Made by a program: the position numbers and the translations under genes
Notes under the pieces: generated by a model
Seen by the model: the letters and a program-made list of their open reading frames with translations, nothing else
Told to the model about the DNA's origin: nothing
The model's database searches: none
Shown here: positions 15,473 through 23,324 of the stretch, piece after piece
Layout of the letters: each line of letters opens with the position of its first letter
How positions within the stretch are numbered: the first letter of the stretch is position 1
Origin: a virus
DNA length: 25,184 nucleotides
IMG/VR virus record: IMGVR_UViG_3300027901_000377
Location: 1 to 25,184 of that record
Reading direction: 5' to 3' (one strand)

Positions 15473-15658
15473 TTAGCTATTATCTTGTTCCTTTGCCTCT
15501 ATACTATCGTCAAACTTCTTTAATTCTTCGTTTATACGGTTAAATTCGGCGTTTCTCTTATAATATTTTGGTTTATTAAACTTTCTTTTATTTGTAATTA
15601 TTTTTATAAAGATTACCCAATATAAAATAAATACTGTTAAAAATATTAATAGTATCAT
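15473..15658 (-). CDS. Single-span membrane microprotein (61 aa)
   Basis: The first 21 residues form a strong membrane span (MILLIFLTVFILYWVIFIKI). A Lys/Arg-rich stretch (NKRKFNKPKYYKRN) follows, which would keep the C-terminus inside the cell, and then an acidic helix (INEELKKFDDSIEAKEQDN). The ATG directly follows the TAA of the PD-(D/E)XK gene, and AAGGAAAA lies within that gene's last codons, so the two are translationally coupled. It could be a small membrane effector, holin-like or exclusion protein. I do not recognise a family. Confidence 0.6.
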   Translation of the reverse strand: MILLIFLTVFILYWVIFIKIITNKRKFNKPKYYKRNAEFNRINEELKKFDDSIEAKEQDNS

Positions 15659-16351
15659 TTAAATTTTCCTTTCTTTTTTATTTTCCTCATAATATAAGGC
15701 GTAAGACCGCCCCTTTGGTTTTAAAGATATATTCTTTATTACACCTCTATGTATCCATTGAACAATAGAACTTCTGGCACAAGTATCGGAAGAATAATGA
15801 TGATTTATCTCAGTCATAAGTTCTTTGAAAGTTATACCTGGTTTATCTTTGACAACTCTGTGAATTTGTCGAACAGTGTCTTGGAAGGGAGTATAACGTT
15901 CTCCCTTAGAATTTCCAGCTTTAGCCCACTTTTTATGTTCTTCACATAATCTTTCTTTTATATATTGGCTAATTACTTTTCTATGAAGTTGAGGAGATAT
16001 ATAAGACACAGAACTTAAAAGCATTTCTGGTTCAAGTTCTAAACATCCAATACCATATTGTTTTAAAACTTTATAAGCAAATTGTCTCCCATTATTGTTT
16101 CGATAAGTTTTAGGAACTGCAACGGAGACATAATTAGCGTAATGAGTCCAACGTTCTGCTTGAGCAATGACATCGAGGCTTAATGATTTCTTACATTCAA
16201 TTATCCAAATTAATCCATTTTGGATAGCTACAATATCAGCTATTTGTCCATGTATTGTAACTTCTTGATAAACTTCCCATTTTAAATCTTGAAGATATTC
16301 TATAACCTTTTCTGCTAGTTTTACTTCTGATTTAAATGTAAGTTTTTTCAT
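15659..16351 (-). CDS. PD-(D/E)XK nuclease-like protein with C-terminal winged-helix-like region
   Basis: The 230-residue protein has a restriction-endonuclease fold core. A helix (residues 8-22) is followed by the strand WEVYQEVTI, then ADI with Asp39, then IIECKK with Glu52 and Lys54, and then an AQAERW helix. D-x12-ExK is the catalytic signature of this nuclease superfamily. Residues about 165-225 look like a winged helix (ITFKELMTEINHH, SSIVQWIHRGVI, then a Lys-rich wing GRSYALYYEE). I start it at ATG 16351, which overlaps the previous stop as TAATG. A longer frame from a TTG at 16393 has no support. It may cut host or rival phage DNA, or act in recombination or repair. The exact target is unknown. 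Confidence 0.75.
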   Translation of the reverse strand: MKKLTFKSEVKLAEKVIEYLQDLKWEVYQEVTIHGQIADIVAIQNGLIWIIECKKSLSLDVIAQAERWTHYANYVSVAVPKTYRNNNGRQFAYKVLKQYGIGCLELEPEMLLSSVSYISPQLHRKVISQYIKERLCEEHKKWAKAGNSKGERYTPFQDTVRQIHRVVKDKPGITFKELMTEINHHYSSDTCARSSIVQWIHRGVIKNISLKPKGRSYALYYEENKKERKI

Positions 16352-16581
16352 TATTGACTTAACCCTACCATTTGGTATCCACAAAAGGGACAATAAGCAC
16401 TTCGAATAGTTCCTGGATAGCTACTATAAGCTGGATAATTAAAACGTCCTTTACAAGTGGGACATTCGTAATTAAATTCTATTTGAGTAGTAATGGGGTA
16501 AATATTATATTTACCATAACATTCCATACATTTACCGTTAAATAAACTATTAGTTTCTATTCCGCAAATATTACACTTCAT
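16351..16581 (-). CDS. Double zinc-ribbon protein (76 aa)
   Basis: Four CxxC knuckles are visible: CNIC (3-6), CMEC (18-21), CPTC (40-43) and CPFC (64-67), which make two complete zinc ribbons. The linker holds aromatic and Pro/Tyr-rich strands (FNYPAYSSYPGTIRSAY). It overlaps the previous gene by 11 bases and the nuclease gene by one base (TAATG), so it is probably made together with the nuclease and may be its partner or a transcription-type adaptor. GGAGTGGAAAG precedes the ATG. Function unknown. Confidence 0.75.
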   Translation of the reverse strand: MKCNICGIETNSLFNGKCMECYGKYNIYPITTQIEFNYECPTCKGRFNYPAYSSYPGTIRSAYCPFCGYQMVGLSQ

Positions 16582-16750
16582 ACTCTTTCCACTCCTTTAA
16601 CATTCTTTTATCTTGTAAATATTGTTTATACCATTTAGCTGATTTTCCTTTAACCCACTTATTTATAGGGGCAGTTTCTACAATTTTATCGTTGAGAGTC
16701 TCTATATAGACAGTGAATTTTTTAGTAAAGACGTATATCCATTTCCGCAT
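16571..16750 (-). CDS. Small basic protein (59 aa)
   Basis: ATG at 16750 behind GAGAGGA opens 59 codons. The product begins with a beta hairpin (KWIYVFTKKFTVYIETLN) and continues into a basic, Trp-rich helix (KWVKGKSAKWYKQYLQDKRM, LKEWKEYEV). It contains no cysteines. It overlaps the following double zinc-ribbon gene by 11 bases. The composition suggests nucleic acid binding, but no family is recognised. Confidence 0.6.
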   Translation of the reverse strand: MRKWIYVFTKKFTVYIETLNDKIVETAPINKWVKGKSAKWYKQYLQDKRMLKEWKEYEV

Positions 16751-16776
16751 AAAATCCTCTCATATTCAATCCTGGC

Positions 16777-16811
16777 AAGCCCTAATAGGCTTTAAATAGG
16801 CTATTTTAGGC
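16777..16811. repeat. Inverted repeat with phased AGGC copies
   Basis: AAGCC (16777-16781) pairs with GGCTT (16788-16792), a short hairpin without a good U-tract on either strand. AGGC occurs three times on the plus strand at 16787, 16798 and 16808, about one helical turn apart. The stretch lies between the end of the MptE-like gene and the small-gene run and could be a weak transcript end or a protein site. Confidence 0.3.
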
Positions 16812-17522
16812 GTTTTTGACCCAATTTAGCTTTTTACGGATGTCATTTCGAAGTTTTTCTTGGTCATACACGTCCCCATTGAGACGGTTAAAGAATTCGT
16901 CGTAACTTAACTTTGGGAAGATGTCGCAAGGAATTCTACTTATTTGCGACACATTATAAATTTTAATATCTTTTATATTTCTATACACTCCAAAGTCTCT
17001 TTCTGCTCGTCCATTAGAATTATAATAATTTACCTTATTAATACCCCGATGATTTATCTCTCCTTGATAATAATGAGTAAGAGACTTCTTTTCTTGAGGT
17101 TTTTTCAATTCTCCGTAGTCATATCCTAATAAATATATTTCATCTCCTGAATTTGCCAGGTAAATTGCCATAGATAATGCCCACATACCGACCAAAGAAG
17201 CCTTATATACTCCATGTTTAATATCTCTATAATAAGTTGTAATAGAAGGTAAAAGTAAAGTATTTGATAATTGTTTTTCTAACTTTTTTTTATTACCTAT
17301 AATAAGAGGCAATTCCTTTAATCTTTCAATATTTTTGTCATAAAAATCATTATCTACAAAGGATTGAAACGTAGGATTAGGAAAATGATAAAAACTATAA
17401 TTTAACCCTATGACAAAATAATTATTAATTTTTTGCCATAATCCTTTTTTAATCCCCTCTTTTATAGAAAAACCTCCTCCTATGATTATACATTGAGTAG
17501 GTTTATTTTTTAAATCCCTCAA
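16806..17522 (-). CDS. MptE/DUF115-like Rossmann protein, copy 1
   Basis: A 238-residue protein with an N-terminal nucleotide-binding loop [10 protein letters not shown] (residues 11-20). A later strand IYLLGYDYG (129-137) is preceded by a helix with [14 protein letters not shown], and an Asn/His region follows it. This layout belongs to the DUF115/MptE-like and GT42 sialyltransferase-like group, which bind nucleotide or nucleotide-sugar. Phage members are usually unstudied. The likely start is TTG 17522: GGAG lies 7 bases upstream and no ATG is available before the conserved loop. It overlaps the HNH gene by 20 bases. A distant paralogue lies at 20374-21024. The reaction cannot be fixed from sequence, but sugar or phosphosugar transfer is plausible given the neighbours. 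Confidence 0.6.
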   Translation of the reverse strand: MRDLKNKPTQCIIIGGGFSIKEGIKKGLWQKINNYFVIGLNYSFYHFPNPTFQSFVDNDFYDKNIERLKELPLIIGNKKKLEKQLSNTLLLPSITTYYRDIKHGVYKASLVGMWALSMAIYLANSGDEIYLLGYDYGELKKPQEKKSLTHYYQGEINHRGINKVNYYNSNGRAERDFGVYRNIKDIKIYNVSQISRIPCDIFPKLSYDEFFNRLNGDVYDQEKLRNDIRKKLNWVKNA

Positions 17523-18180
17523 TTATTTTCTCCAATTTTCTTATTTTTTGTTGAGCTATTTTTAACAAAGTATTATGTTCGTGAGTTTTAAGATTTGCGA
17601 TGGATAAATTTTCTATTCTATTATCATCTTTAATTCCATTAGTATGATGAACTATTTCTTCTGTTCTTAAATATCTACCTAAATATTTTTCCATAACTAA
17701 ACGATGTTCCATAACATAATTATTTGTAGCTCTATAAGGATGAGTAGGGGAAAATATTAAAATATATCCTCTACTCTTGCATTTTCCATTTTTATAATTA
17801 TGTGCTTTTTCGCCTTTGTATTTTCCTTTTAATGCTTTACTTATATTCATTTTGGCTTTAGTTGTTAAAGATTTTTTATGTTTATATTTACAAGTATTGC
17901 AATAAGTTGAAGTATAACAAGATAATTTTTTACCACAATCTACACAATAATACTTTTTATTAGTTCTACCATCAATATAACTATGATTTAATTTTCCTGT
18001 TTGAGCTTCGCTATAATTTCGAATTTTAATCTTAAATTTCTTCAAATATCTTCTGATAGTACTACGACTGTAGCCTACTTCTTTAGCAATTATTGGAACA
18101 GATTTTTGTTTTCTATTATATTCTTTAATCAAAAATGTTTTAGTTATTATTTTTTTTATTTTATTAAAATTTTTTTTCAT
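17503..18180 (-). CDS. HNH homing endonuclease with HTH, zinc ribbon and NUMOD3
   Basis: The 225-residue protein has a helix-turn-helix at about 25-55 ([20 protein letters not shown]). A zinc ribbon lies at 79-97 (CVDC, CNTC), a NUMOD3-type DNA-binding motif at about 105-130 ([14 protein letters not shown]), and an HNH nuclease at 158-203 ([37 protein letters not shown]). All core residues are present. Such free-standing nucleases copy themselves into related genomes by cutting them. It lies within the minus-strand operon, 1 base after the membrane protein gene and overlapping the MptE-like gene, so it inserted without breaking either neighbour visibly. Confidence 0.9.
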   Translation of the reverse strand: MKKNFNKIKKIITKTFLIKEYNRKQKSVPIIAKEVGYSRSTIRRYLKKFKIKIRNYSEAQTGKLNHSYIDGRTNKKYYCVDCGKKLSCYTSTYCNTCKYKHKKSLTTKAKMNISKALKGKYKGEKAHNYKNGKCKSRGYILIFSPTHPYRATNNYVMEHRLVMEKYLGRYLRTEEIVHHTNGIKDDNRIENLSIANLKTHEHNTLLKIAQQKIRKLEKIIEGFKK

Positions 18181-18181
18181 A

Positions 18182-18700
18182 TTATCCTATAAATATAAGA
18201 AGCATAGCTCCTAGAGTTAAAGTAAAATAAGTTACGAATTCTGATTTTGCTAATAATTTCCTAAAAAAAGTAAATAAACCAAAATTTTTCCAACTTAAAA
18301 ATGAATAAACAGCAATAATTAATAGACTTCCTAAAATATAGAGAATCCAACAACCTTTTATTATAGGTATACTTATTAAAGATAAAGAAGCTAAAATTCC
18401 TATAGTACCTCTTGTAAATATATTGACTAATAAATTATTACCAGAAAACAAATTATAAAAAAATTTCCCTAAAGGAGAACCAGAATCCGTATTATCTGGA
18501 ATACCATAACCAAGACATAAAATTCCAATTAAAAATAGAATAGATAAAACTAACCAGTGATGTAAAACTAATAAAGCTATTAAAGTAATTGAAATAGGAA
18601 TTCCTAATCTTCGCCAGTTTTTATCTGTTTCAGAAGCTCCTCCATAAGCTCCTAATAATCCTCCTATAATCCCTAATATCACCAATACTAATTTTTTCAT
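18182..18700 (-). CDS. Multi-pass membrane protein
   Basis: A 172-residue hydrophobic protein with about five to six predicted membrane spans (roughly residues 2-20, 33-47, 48-65, 95-110, 113-135 and 155-171). A conserved-looking loop [20 protein letters not shown] lies near residues 16-35. I know similar Gly-Gly/Arg-Arg loop proteins from other phage genomes, but they have no assigned role. A holin, a superinfection-exclusion protein or a glycan-lipid flippase partner are all possible given the nearby hydrolase and glycan genes. It starts 12 bases after the previous stop. Confidence 0.6.
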   Translation of the reverse strand: MKKLVLVILGIIGGLLGAYGGASETDKNWRRLGIPISITLIALLVLHHWLVLSILFLIGILCLGYGIPDNTDSGSPLGKFFYNLFSGNNLLVNIFTRGTIGILASLSLISIPIIKGCWILYILGSLLIIAVYSFLSWKNFGLFTFFRKLLAKSEFVTYFTLTLGAMLLIFIG

Positions 18701-18712
18701 ATTATACTCCTT

Positions 18713-19258
18713 TTAATCCCACAAAGAAAAGAAATATTCTTTAAATAAGTCAAAGCCTCTTTCGAATTCTTCTACTTCCTTTTTGTTTAGGATTTTATTT
18801 TTATATTTATGTTCTTCTTTCCATTTTTTTAATTTTTTATATTCTTTATCTGACCATTCTTTAGAAGGCAAATAAAGAACATCTCCATTTGAAATTTCTT
18901 TAGCTAATTCAAAGGTGTTAATAATTGTATTTAAAATACAATCCTGTTCGTTTTCTGCTTCTAATTCTGTTTTACCTGGAGTCCAAGTAAATAAACCATG
19001 TTGAATTTTTTTTAAGTGTTTTACGCCTTCGCATATTATTTCTGACAGATAACTATGAAAGTCCCACGTATCGCTATTAGCCCATCCTCTTTTTCCTCTT
19101 TGAATAAAAGTTTTTATATTGAGTGGAATATCTTCGAAAAATCTTATCATTCTATAATAAACTCTACTAATTTTAGTGAGAATAGGATGTTTACGTTCTT
19201 CTTCTTTAAGCCCTTTAAAATAATTTTCTATAGATTCTACTTTTTCTATTTTGCACAT
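18713..19258 (-). CDS. Conserved phage protein of unknown function
   Basis: A 181-residue, helical, soluble protein. Its centre (residues 54-82) carries RGKRGWANSDTWDFHSYLSE followed by an Ile/Cys/Glu helix. An 'RGxxxxDTWxxxxYL' pattern is one I have met in many tailed phages in proteins without a known role. The C-terminal half is Lys/Glu-rich helix ending in FKEYFFSLWD. It lies between the hydrolase and the membrane protein genes with gaps under 15 bases. No catalytic motif is evident. Confidence 0.6.
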   Translation of the reverse strand: MCKIEKVESIENYFKGLKEEERKHPILTKISRVYYRMIRFFEDIPLNIKTFIQRGKRGWANSDTWDFHSYLSEIICEGVKHLKKIQHGLFTWTPGKTELEAENEQDCILNTIINTFELAKEISNGDVLYLPSKEWSDKEYKKLKKWKEEHKYKNKILNKKEVEEFERGFDLFKEYFFSLWD

Positions 19259-19266
19259 AATAACTC

Positions 19267-19761
19267 CTATATTTTTTGTTTAAGTAATTCGTAACTTACA
19301 TTAGAAGCTTTTGCTTTAGAAATATCGTCAGGTGTTACAAGATAAGGACTTTTTTTATGAGAAGGGATAAAATAATATCCTTCTTTTTCTAAACCCCTTG
19401 CAATTAAATTACTACAAGTAAATCCATGTAAAGGTGTATCTTGACCATAAAAAAATATTTTAGATATTATTTTTAAATATTTGAAATAAGTTCTTTTTCG
19501 TTTAAATTGACTAGCATATTCTATAGCTTCTTTAAGTTGTTTTTTAGTTATAGACTTTAACCTTATAAGTTTTACTTTATATTTCCAATTTAAATATTTT
19601 GTAATAGGGCAAACTTTTATAGCTGTAGCTCTCGCTTCCAATAAATAATGATGGTCTATAGCCCAAGCTACATGATTCCAGTAAGACTTTGTAATCTTTC
19701 TAATTAACCATGCAAGAGGGTCGAATCGACTATGGATTAATAATAAATCTCCCTTTTTCAT
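19267..19761 (-). CDS. Permuted NlpC/P60-type (YiiX-like) hydrolase
   Basis: The 164-residue protein matches the permuted papain-like NlpC/P60 group: GDLLLIHSRFD at the N-terminus, WNHVAWAID with His30 as the likely catalytic His, Glu42 in LLEARA, and FTCSNLIARGL with Cys116 as the likely nucleophile. This His-first, Cys-later order is the circularly permuted form found in YiiX/YebB-like amidases. It could cleave peptide bonds of the cell wall (endolysin-like) or remove lipid or amide groups. No signal peptide is present. The ATG overlaps the previous stop (TAATG) with GGAGAAG before it, so it is coupled to the glycosyltransferase gene. Confidence 0.7.
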   Translation of the reverse strand: MKKGDLLLIHSRFDPLAWLIRKITKSYWNHVAWAIDHHYLLEARATAIKVCPITKYLNWKYKVKLIRLKSITKKQLKEAIEYASQFKRKRTYFKYLKIISKIFFYGQDTPLHGFTCSNLIARGLEKEGYYFIPSHKKSPYLVTPDDISKAKASNVSYELLKQKI

Positions 19762-20390
19762 TAACTTCTCCGCTTTTTTAATCGCCTGCTTGCTTGAGTA
19801 TGCAAAATAACTATATCCTTTTTTTGAATCATATGGGTAGGAATTTGATTATTGGGTAAAATAATAGTAGCATAAGAATAAGGTAAATTATAAATTTGCA
19901 ATTTTTTATTGGCTTCTACAACTTTTTGCATTGATTTTTGTTCCCATATATTAGGATTTCTATCTATTTCTCTTATAAAAGATTGAATAAGAAAAAAAGA
20001 AGTTCGTTTATAAGGGATATACATAGTTCCTGATAAAAATTCTTTAGTATTATGACCAGTCTCTTTCCTCCACATTTTATACCAGTCTAACCAATGAATA
20101 CCTAAATCATATTTGGCTGGTATTTGTTCAAATAGAATAGGGTATTTCCATATTTCCGCATCAGCATCTAAAAAAATAACAGAACATTTATGCTTTAATA
20201 ACATTTCCTTAATAAATTTAGATTTATAAGCGGTATTTTTATTCCAACTTCCCAAATCTGGAATTTTTTTTATATCGTAGGATAAATTGAAACGATTTAA
20301 AGAAGGAAGCAAGTGTTTATTTATTTCTTCTTCATACGGAGTATTTTCTGTATAGTAACTAATATATATTATTTTATTTAAGTTTTTCAT
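19761..20390 (-). CDS. DxD glycosyltransferase, copy 1
   Basis: The 209-residue protein looks like a short GT-A fold enzyme: beta-alpha start (IIYISYYTENTPY), a KSKFIKEMLLKH helix, then VIFLDADAEI with Asp75-x-Asp77 (metal and nucleotide-sugar binding), and LSGTMYIPY in the acceptor region. It is clearly paralogous to the protein at 21694-22296: shared NRFNLSYDI/KKFNLSYDI, GSW, FIK-MLLKHK, LDADxEI, HWLDWYKMWRK/HYLDWYRYWRN and GT-Y. Such sequences lie near GT8/GT77-like enzymes. Donor and acceptor are unknown. It overlaps the MptE-like gene by 17 bases and abuts the hydrolase gene. Confidence 0.7.
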   Translation of the reverse strand: MKNLNKIIYISYYTENTPYEEEINKHLLPSLNRFNLSYDIKKIPDLGSWNKNTAYKSKFIKEMLLKHKCSVIFLDADAEIWKYPILFEQIPAKYDLGIHWLDWYKMWRKETGHNTKEFLSGTMYIPYKRTSFFLIQSFIREIDRNPNIWEQKSMQKVVEANKKLQIYNLPYSYATIILPNNQIPTHMIQKKDIVILHTQASRRLKKRRS

Positions 20391-21024
20391 ATGGAATTAT
20401 CCCATTTAATTTACTGATTTCCGAATTGCTTATAATTTTTATATCTGGTCTTTTTTCCTTTAATTCTAATAATCCCTTCTTCCAATATTCAAAATATATG
20501 TCTAATTTTTTCTGAAAACTAATACTTGATTCTTTATATCCTCCATGAAAATGAGTTTGTTTTCCAATTACAAAATCAATTCCTAGCAAATGTATTTTAT
20601 TAAATCCTAGTAATATAGCTAATTGAAGTCCACAATAACCGCTATTTGCTCCATTACAAAAATCTTTCCATTTAAATCCAATACCATTTACATTATAACT
20701 CTTTATAATAATATTAAAATCTTTAAGATTATATATTATACCGTGTCCTCTAATATCTTTTATTTGTCCATTTTCTTCTTTTAAATAAGGTACATGAAAA
20801 TTGACTACAAAAATTTTATCAGTAGATAATGAATCTAAATATTTTTTTAGTTTTTTAATTTTATTAAGGAAGGTAAAGTCCATTGTAATAAAATAATCTG
20901 GATAAGGAACATAAAAAATAGATTTATTAATACAAATAGTAGTTTTATTTGCTAGCCATTTTAAATTCTTGTTCCTTAATGACCAACCTCCACCTACTAT
21001 ATATATTTCTTTTTTATTTTCCAT
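20374..21024 (-). CDS. MptE/DUF115-like Rossmann protein, copy 2
   Basis: A 216-residue protein with the N-terminal loop IYIVGGGWSL (7-16), YPDYFITMDF (41-50), SGYCGLQLAILLG (128-140), IHLLGIDFV (144-152) and HFHGGY (158-163). A glycine loop, a late 'G-x-D' strand and a His/Gly motif are shared with phage DUF115/MptE-like proteins and recall GT42 sialyltransferases. It probably binds a nucleotide or CMP/UDP-sugar. It is related to the gene at 16806-17522. It lies between GT2 and DxD glycosyltransferase genes and overlaps both by 11-17 bases, so it most likely takes part in the same glycan. Confidence 0.65.
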   Translation of the reverse strand: MENKKEIYIVGGGWSLRNKNLKWLANKTTICINKSIFYVPYPDYFITMDFTFLNKIKKLKKYLDSLSTDKIFVVNFHVPYLKEENGQIKDIRGHGIIYNLKDFNIIIKSYNVNGIGFKWKDFCNGANSGYCGLQLAILLGFNKIHLLGIDFVIGKQTHFHGGYKESSISFQKKLDIYFEYWKKGLLELKEKRPDIKIISNSEISKLNGIIPYEKLK

Positions 21025-21694
21025 GATGTTCCTTATAATATTTTATTAATTCACTATAAGAATAAGTTTTTAAAATTGGTTTAGGTATTTTTTTTATAAA
21101 TTTTCTTTTCCATATTCCTATTCTATCTTCATGATTTCTAACATAATATAATATCTCTGATAATTTGGTCATTTTAGGATGTTTAATAAGATACCTATTT
21201 ATAAATTCTATATCTCCTCCTCCTAAATTAAAAGAAATATTAGGTAAAATTTCTAAGTCTTTTTTATACATAATACTACCTGCACAGTTGGTGTTCATAA
21301 ATTTTTTTTGGTATAATTTTTTACCTTTTTTATTCATCCATATCCATCCACAATAAACCAAATCGTTTTTTTCAATTGCTTTGGCTTGTTTTTCTATTCT
21401 TTCTGGATGAGAACTATCATCACTATCTTGATAGCAAATAATTAAACTTGTACTCGCTTTAATTAATTGAACTTTAGCAAAAACTCCTCCTTTATTTTCT
21501 TTATTTTCTATAATTTTTATCCTATTATCTTCTTTACTTAATCGTTTAGCTATATTTATAGAATTATCAGTAGAGCCATCTAAATATATTATAATTTCTA
21601 AATTAGAGTATGTTTGATTCATAATAGAACGTACTGCTTCTTCTAGATATTTTTCCCTATTATATACAGGTATTAATACTGAAATTTTTTCCAT
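21014..21694 (-). CDS. GT2 family glycosyltransferase
   Basis: The 226-residue enzyme has the family-2 GT-A core: VLIPVYNREKYLEEAVRSI (6-24), YLDGSTDNS (37-45), then CYQDSDD (88-94) as the DxD-type metal site, and an NLGGGDIEF region (about 157-165) where the acceptor loop lies. There is no membrane span, so it is a soluble transferase, probably taking a UDP- or dTDP-sugar. Length is on the short side for the family but complete through the catalytic domain. Its start codon overlaps the stop of the DxD gene before it (TAATG). Confidence 0.9.
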   Translation of the reverse strand: MEKISVLIPVYNREKYLEEAVRSIMNQTYSNLEIIIYLDGSTDNSINIAKRLSKEDNRIKIIENKENKGGVFAKVQLIKASTSLIICYQDSDDSSHPERIEKQAKAIEKNDLVYCGWIWMNKKGKKLYQKKFMNTNCAGSIMYKKDLEILPNISFNLGGGDIEFINRYLIKHPKMTKLSEILYYVRNHEDRIGIWKRKFIKKIPKPILKTYSYSELIKYYKEHHGK

Positions 21695-22296
21695 TATTTT
21701 TTTATCTTTCTTGATAATTGATATTGTTTAATAACTATATTTTTTACATATGAAGGTACGGTATTGTTACGTTTAATAATAACACAATATTCTATTGGCA
21801 AATCGTATATTTTCAATATAGTTTTAAATTTCTCAGATATTTTTTGCATATCCGTTTGAGCATAATTGTTGGTTCTTTTTTGTTGTTTAATCCATTCATC
21901 TACAAAGGTTAAGACATTTTTATTATAATTAAAATATATAGTTCCTCCTAAAGCTATTCTTTGAGATTTTCCTTTTTTATTTCTCCAATATCTATACCAA
22001 TCTAAATAATGAAAGGACATATCATATTGTTCTAATTTATCAAATAAGATGGGATATTGAATTATTTCAGAATCTGCATCCAAAGATACTATAGCTTGTT
22101 TATGTTTTAATAACATTTTTTTTATAAATTCAGATTTATATCTCACATTTTTTAGCCAAGACCCTTTATCTTTAATATAGTCTATATCATATGATAAATT
22201 AAATTTTTTCAAAGAAGGAATCAAATATTTTTCCATTATCTCTATATAAGGAGAATTTTTTGTTACAAAACTAACAAATACAAGAGAGTTTAACAT
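21694..22296 (-). CDS. DxD glycosyltransferase, copy 2
   Basis: A 200-residue paralogue of the protein at 19761-20390. It keeps the SFVTKNSPY start, GSW, EFIKKMLLKHK, VSLDADSEI with Asp73-x-Asp75, HYLDWYRYW and a GGTIYFNY acceptor segment, but its C-terminus is shorter and basic. Both copies keep the metal-binding Asp residues, so both are likely active on different donors or acceptors. It has GGAGAAAAG before its ATG and follows the GT-B gene by 62 bases, the largest gap in this operon. Confidence 0.7.
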   Translation of the reverse strand: MLNSLVFVSFVTKNSPYIEIMEKYLIPSLKKFNLSYDIDYIKDKGSWLKNVRYKSEFIKKMLLKHKQAIVSLDADSEIIQYPILFDKLEQYDMSFHYLDWYRYWRNKKGKSQRIALGGTIYFNYNKNVLTFVDEWIKQQKRTNNYAQTDMQKISEKFKTILKIYDLPIEYCVIIKRNNTVPSYVKNIVIKQYQLSRKIKK

Positions 22297-22372
22297 TTTT
22301 ACTTTTCTCCATAATATAAGTAAAATAAGCCTGCCTATAATTTCTATAAAAATATTTATTATGATAGCCCAT
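22271..22372 (-). CDS. Possible bridging microprotein (33 aa)
   Basis: ATG at 22372 behind AAAGGATAATT opens 33 codons that span the only sizeable gap in the glycan operon and overlap both neighbours. The product is aromatic and basic (MGYHNKYFYRNYRQAYF). It may exist only to couple translation across the gap, or be a chance frame. Confidence 0.25.
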   Translation of the reverse strand: MGYHNKYFYRNYRQAYFTYIMEKSKNVKLSCIC

Positions 22373-23324
22373 AATTATCCTTTATTATTTTTAATAGCTG
22401 TTGAACTCTTATTTTATGGGTATGTTTATTTTTTATACATTTAATAGCATTAGAAGTGGTTATTTTTCTATATTCTAGGTCGTTTATAATTTTTTTAACT
22501 TTATTTGATATATCAGAATAATTTCTTTCATATGTACAATATGTGTTACTAGGAAACAATTTAGTTAATCCATTTAAATCTGTTTTATCTGTAAATAATA
22601 CAGACCCACAAGCCATAATTTCAAACATTTTAGCCATATCTAAGTTAAATATAGAAGAACCGTTTAAATGTGAAATATATTGTTGTAAACACTTAATATA
22701 TTCTTCTTCTCTAACTAATCTTTGTTTAAATTTAAACTTTTTATCTATATGGTCGAAGGATTCCTTTCTCCATAAATATACCTTATTTCTAGCTTCTCCT
22801 ACCAAGCAAATCTTGTTTATTCTATTAATATTTATATTGGGTTTAAATATATCTGTATCAATTGAACAAGGTAGCCATATACTTTTAATAGGTAAATCTT
22901 TTTTAGCTCTAAGTACATTACTAAAATGTCTATGTATTATTAAATTAATATTGAAATTATAGTATATCGATTTGTTAAATATATTATGATAATCTCCTTC
23001 CAAATTAATTATAGGAATATTTATACTTTTAAAAGATTTTTCTGTAATCCACTTTTCTTTAATAAATGTAGTTTTATACATTCTATTAATACCATCTAAA
23101 ATAACAATATCATAATTATATTCTTTTTTTAAGTCTGATAATAATATATGTTGTTGCCAAGGTCTAATTAATAATTCTTTATATTCATGTTTCATGTGCA
23201 TATTATAACCATATAATTTTAAATCTACATTTTTAGATTTGGCAATTTCTTTTGCAAAATCAGTATGAAACCAATGATTGTAATGTCTATGGGGGGTATA
23301 TCTAAATAACCATAAAATTTTCAT
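22359..23324 (-). CDS. GT-B glycosyltransferase (CgeB/GT4-like)
   Basis: The 321-residue protein has a two-domain GT-B layout. The N-terminal domain is MKILWLFRYTPHRHYNHWFH ... YDIVILDGINR. The C-terminal donor domain begins near residue 145 (IKSIWLPCSIDTDIF) and carries KMFEIMACGSVLFTDK (232-247), the Glu- and Gly-containing donor-binding motif of the CgeB-like and GT4-like enzymes. It is a predicted soluble cytoplasmic transferase. Its ATG overlaps the stop of the MurB-like gene by 4 bases. The sugar cannot be read from sequence. Confidence 0.8.
   Translation of the reverse strand: MKILWLFRYTPHRHYNHWFHTDFAKEIAKSKNVDLKLYGYNMHMKHEYKELLIRPWQQHILLSDLKKEYNYDIVILDGINRMYKTTFIKEKWITEKSFKSINIPIINLEGDYHNIFNKSIYYNFNINLIIHRHFSNVLRAKKDLPIKSIWLPCSIDTDIFKPNININRINKICLVGEARNKVYLWRKESFDHIDKKFKFKQRLVREEEYIKCLQQYISHLNGSSIFNLDMAKMFEIMACGSVLFTDKTDLNGLTKLFPSNTYCTYERNYSDISNKVKKIINDLEYRKITTSNAIKCIKNKHTHKIRVQQLLKIIKDNYGLS

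Noticed and set aside
16351-16393. N-terminal extension of the PD-(D/E)XK protein from a TTG
   Set aside because: It lies inside the double zinc-ribbon gene, has no ribosome site, and the ATG at 16351 forms a TAATG coupling typical of this genome.
19761-22296. Glycosyltransferases as DNA-base glucosyltransferases
   Set aside because: No base-hypermodification genes (hydroxymethylase, thymidylate synthase-like) are present, and the neighbours (LicD, cytidylyltransferase, MurB-like) point to envelope or protein glycans.
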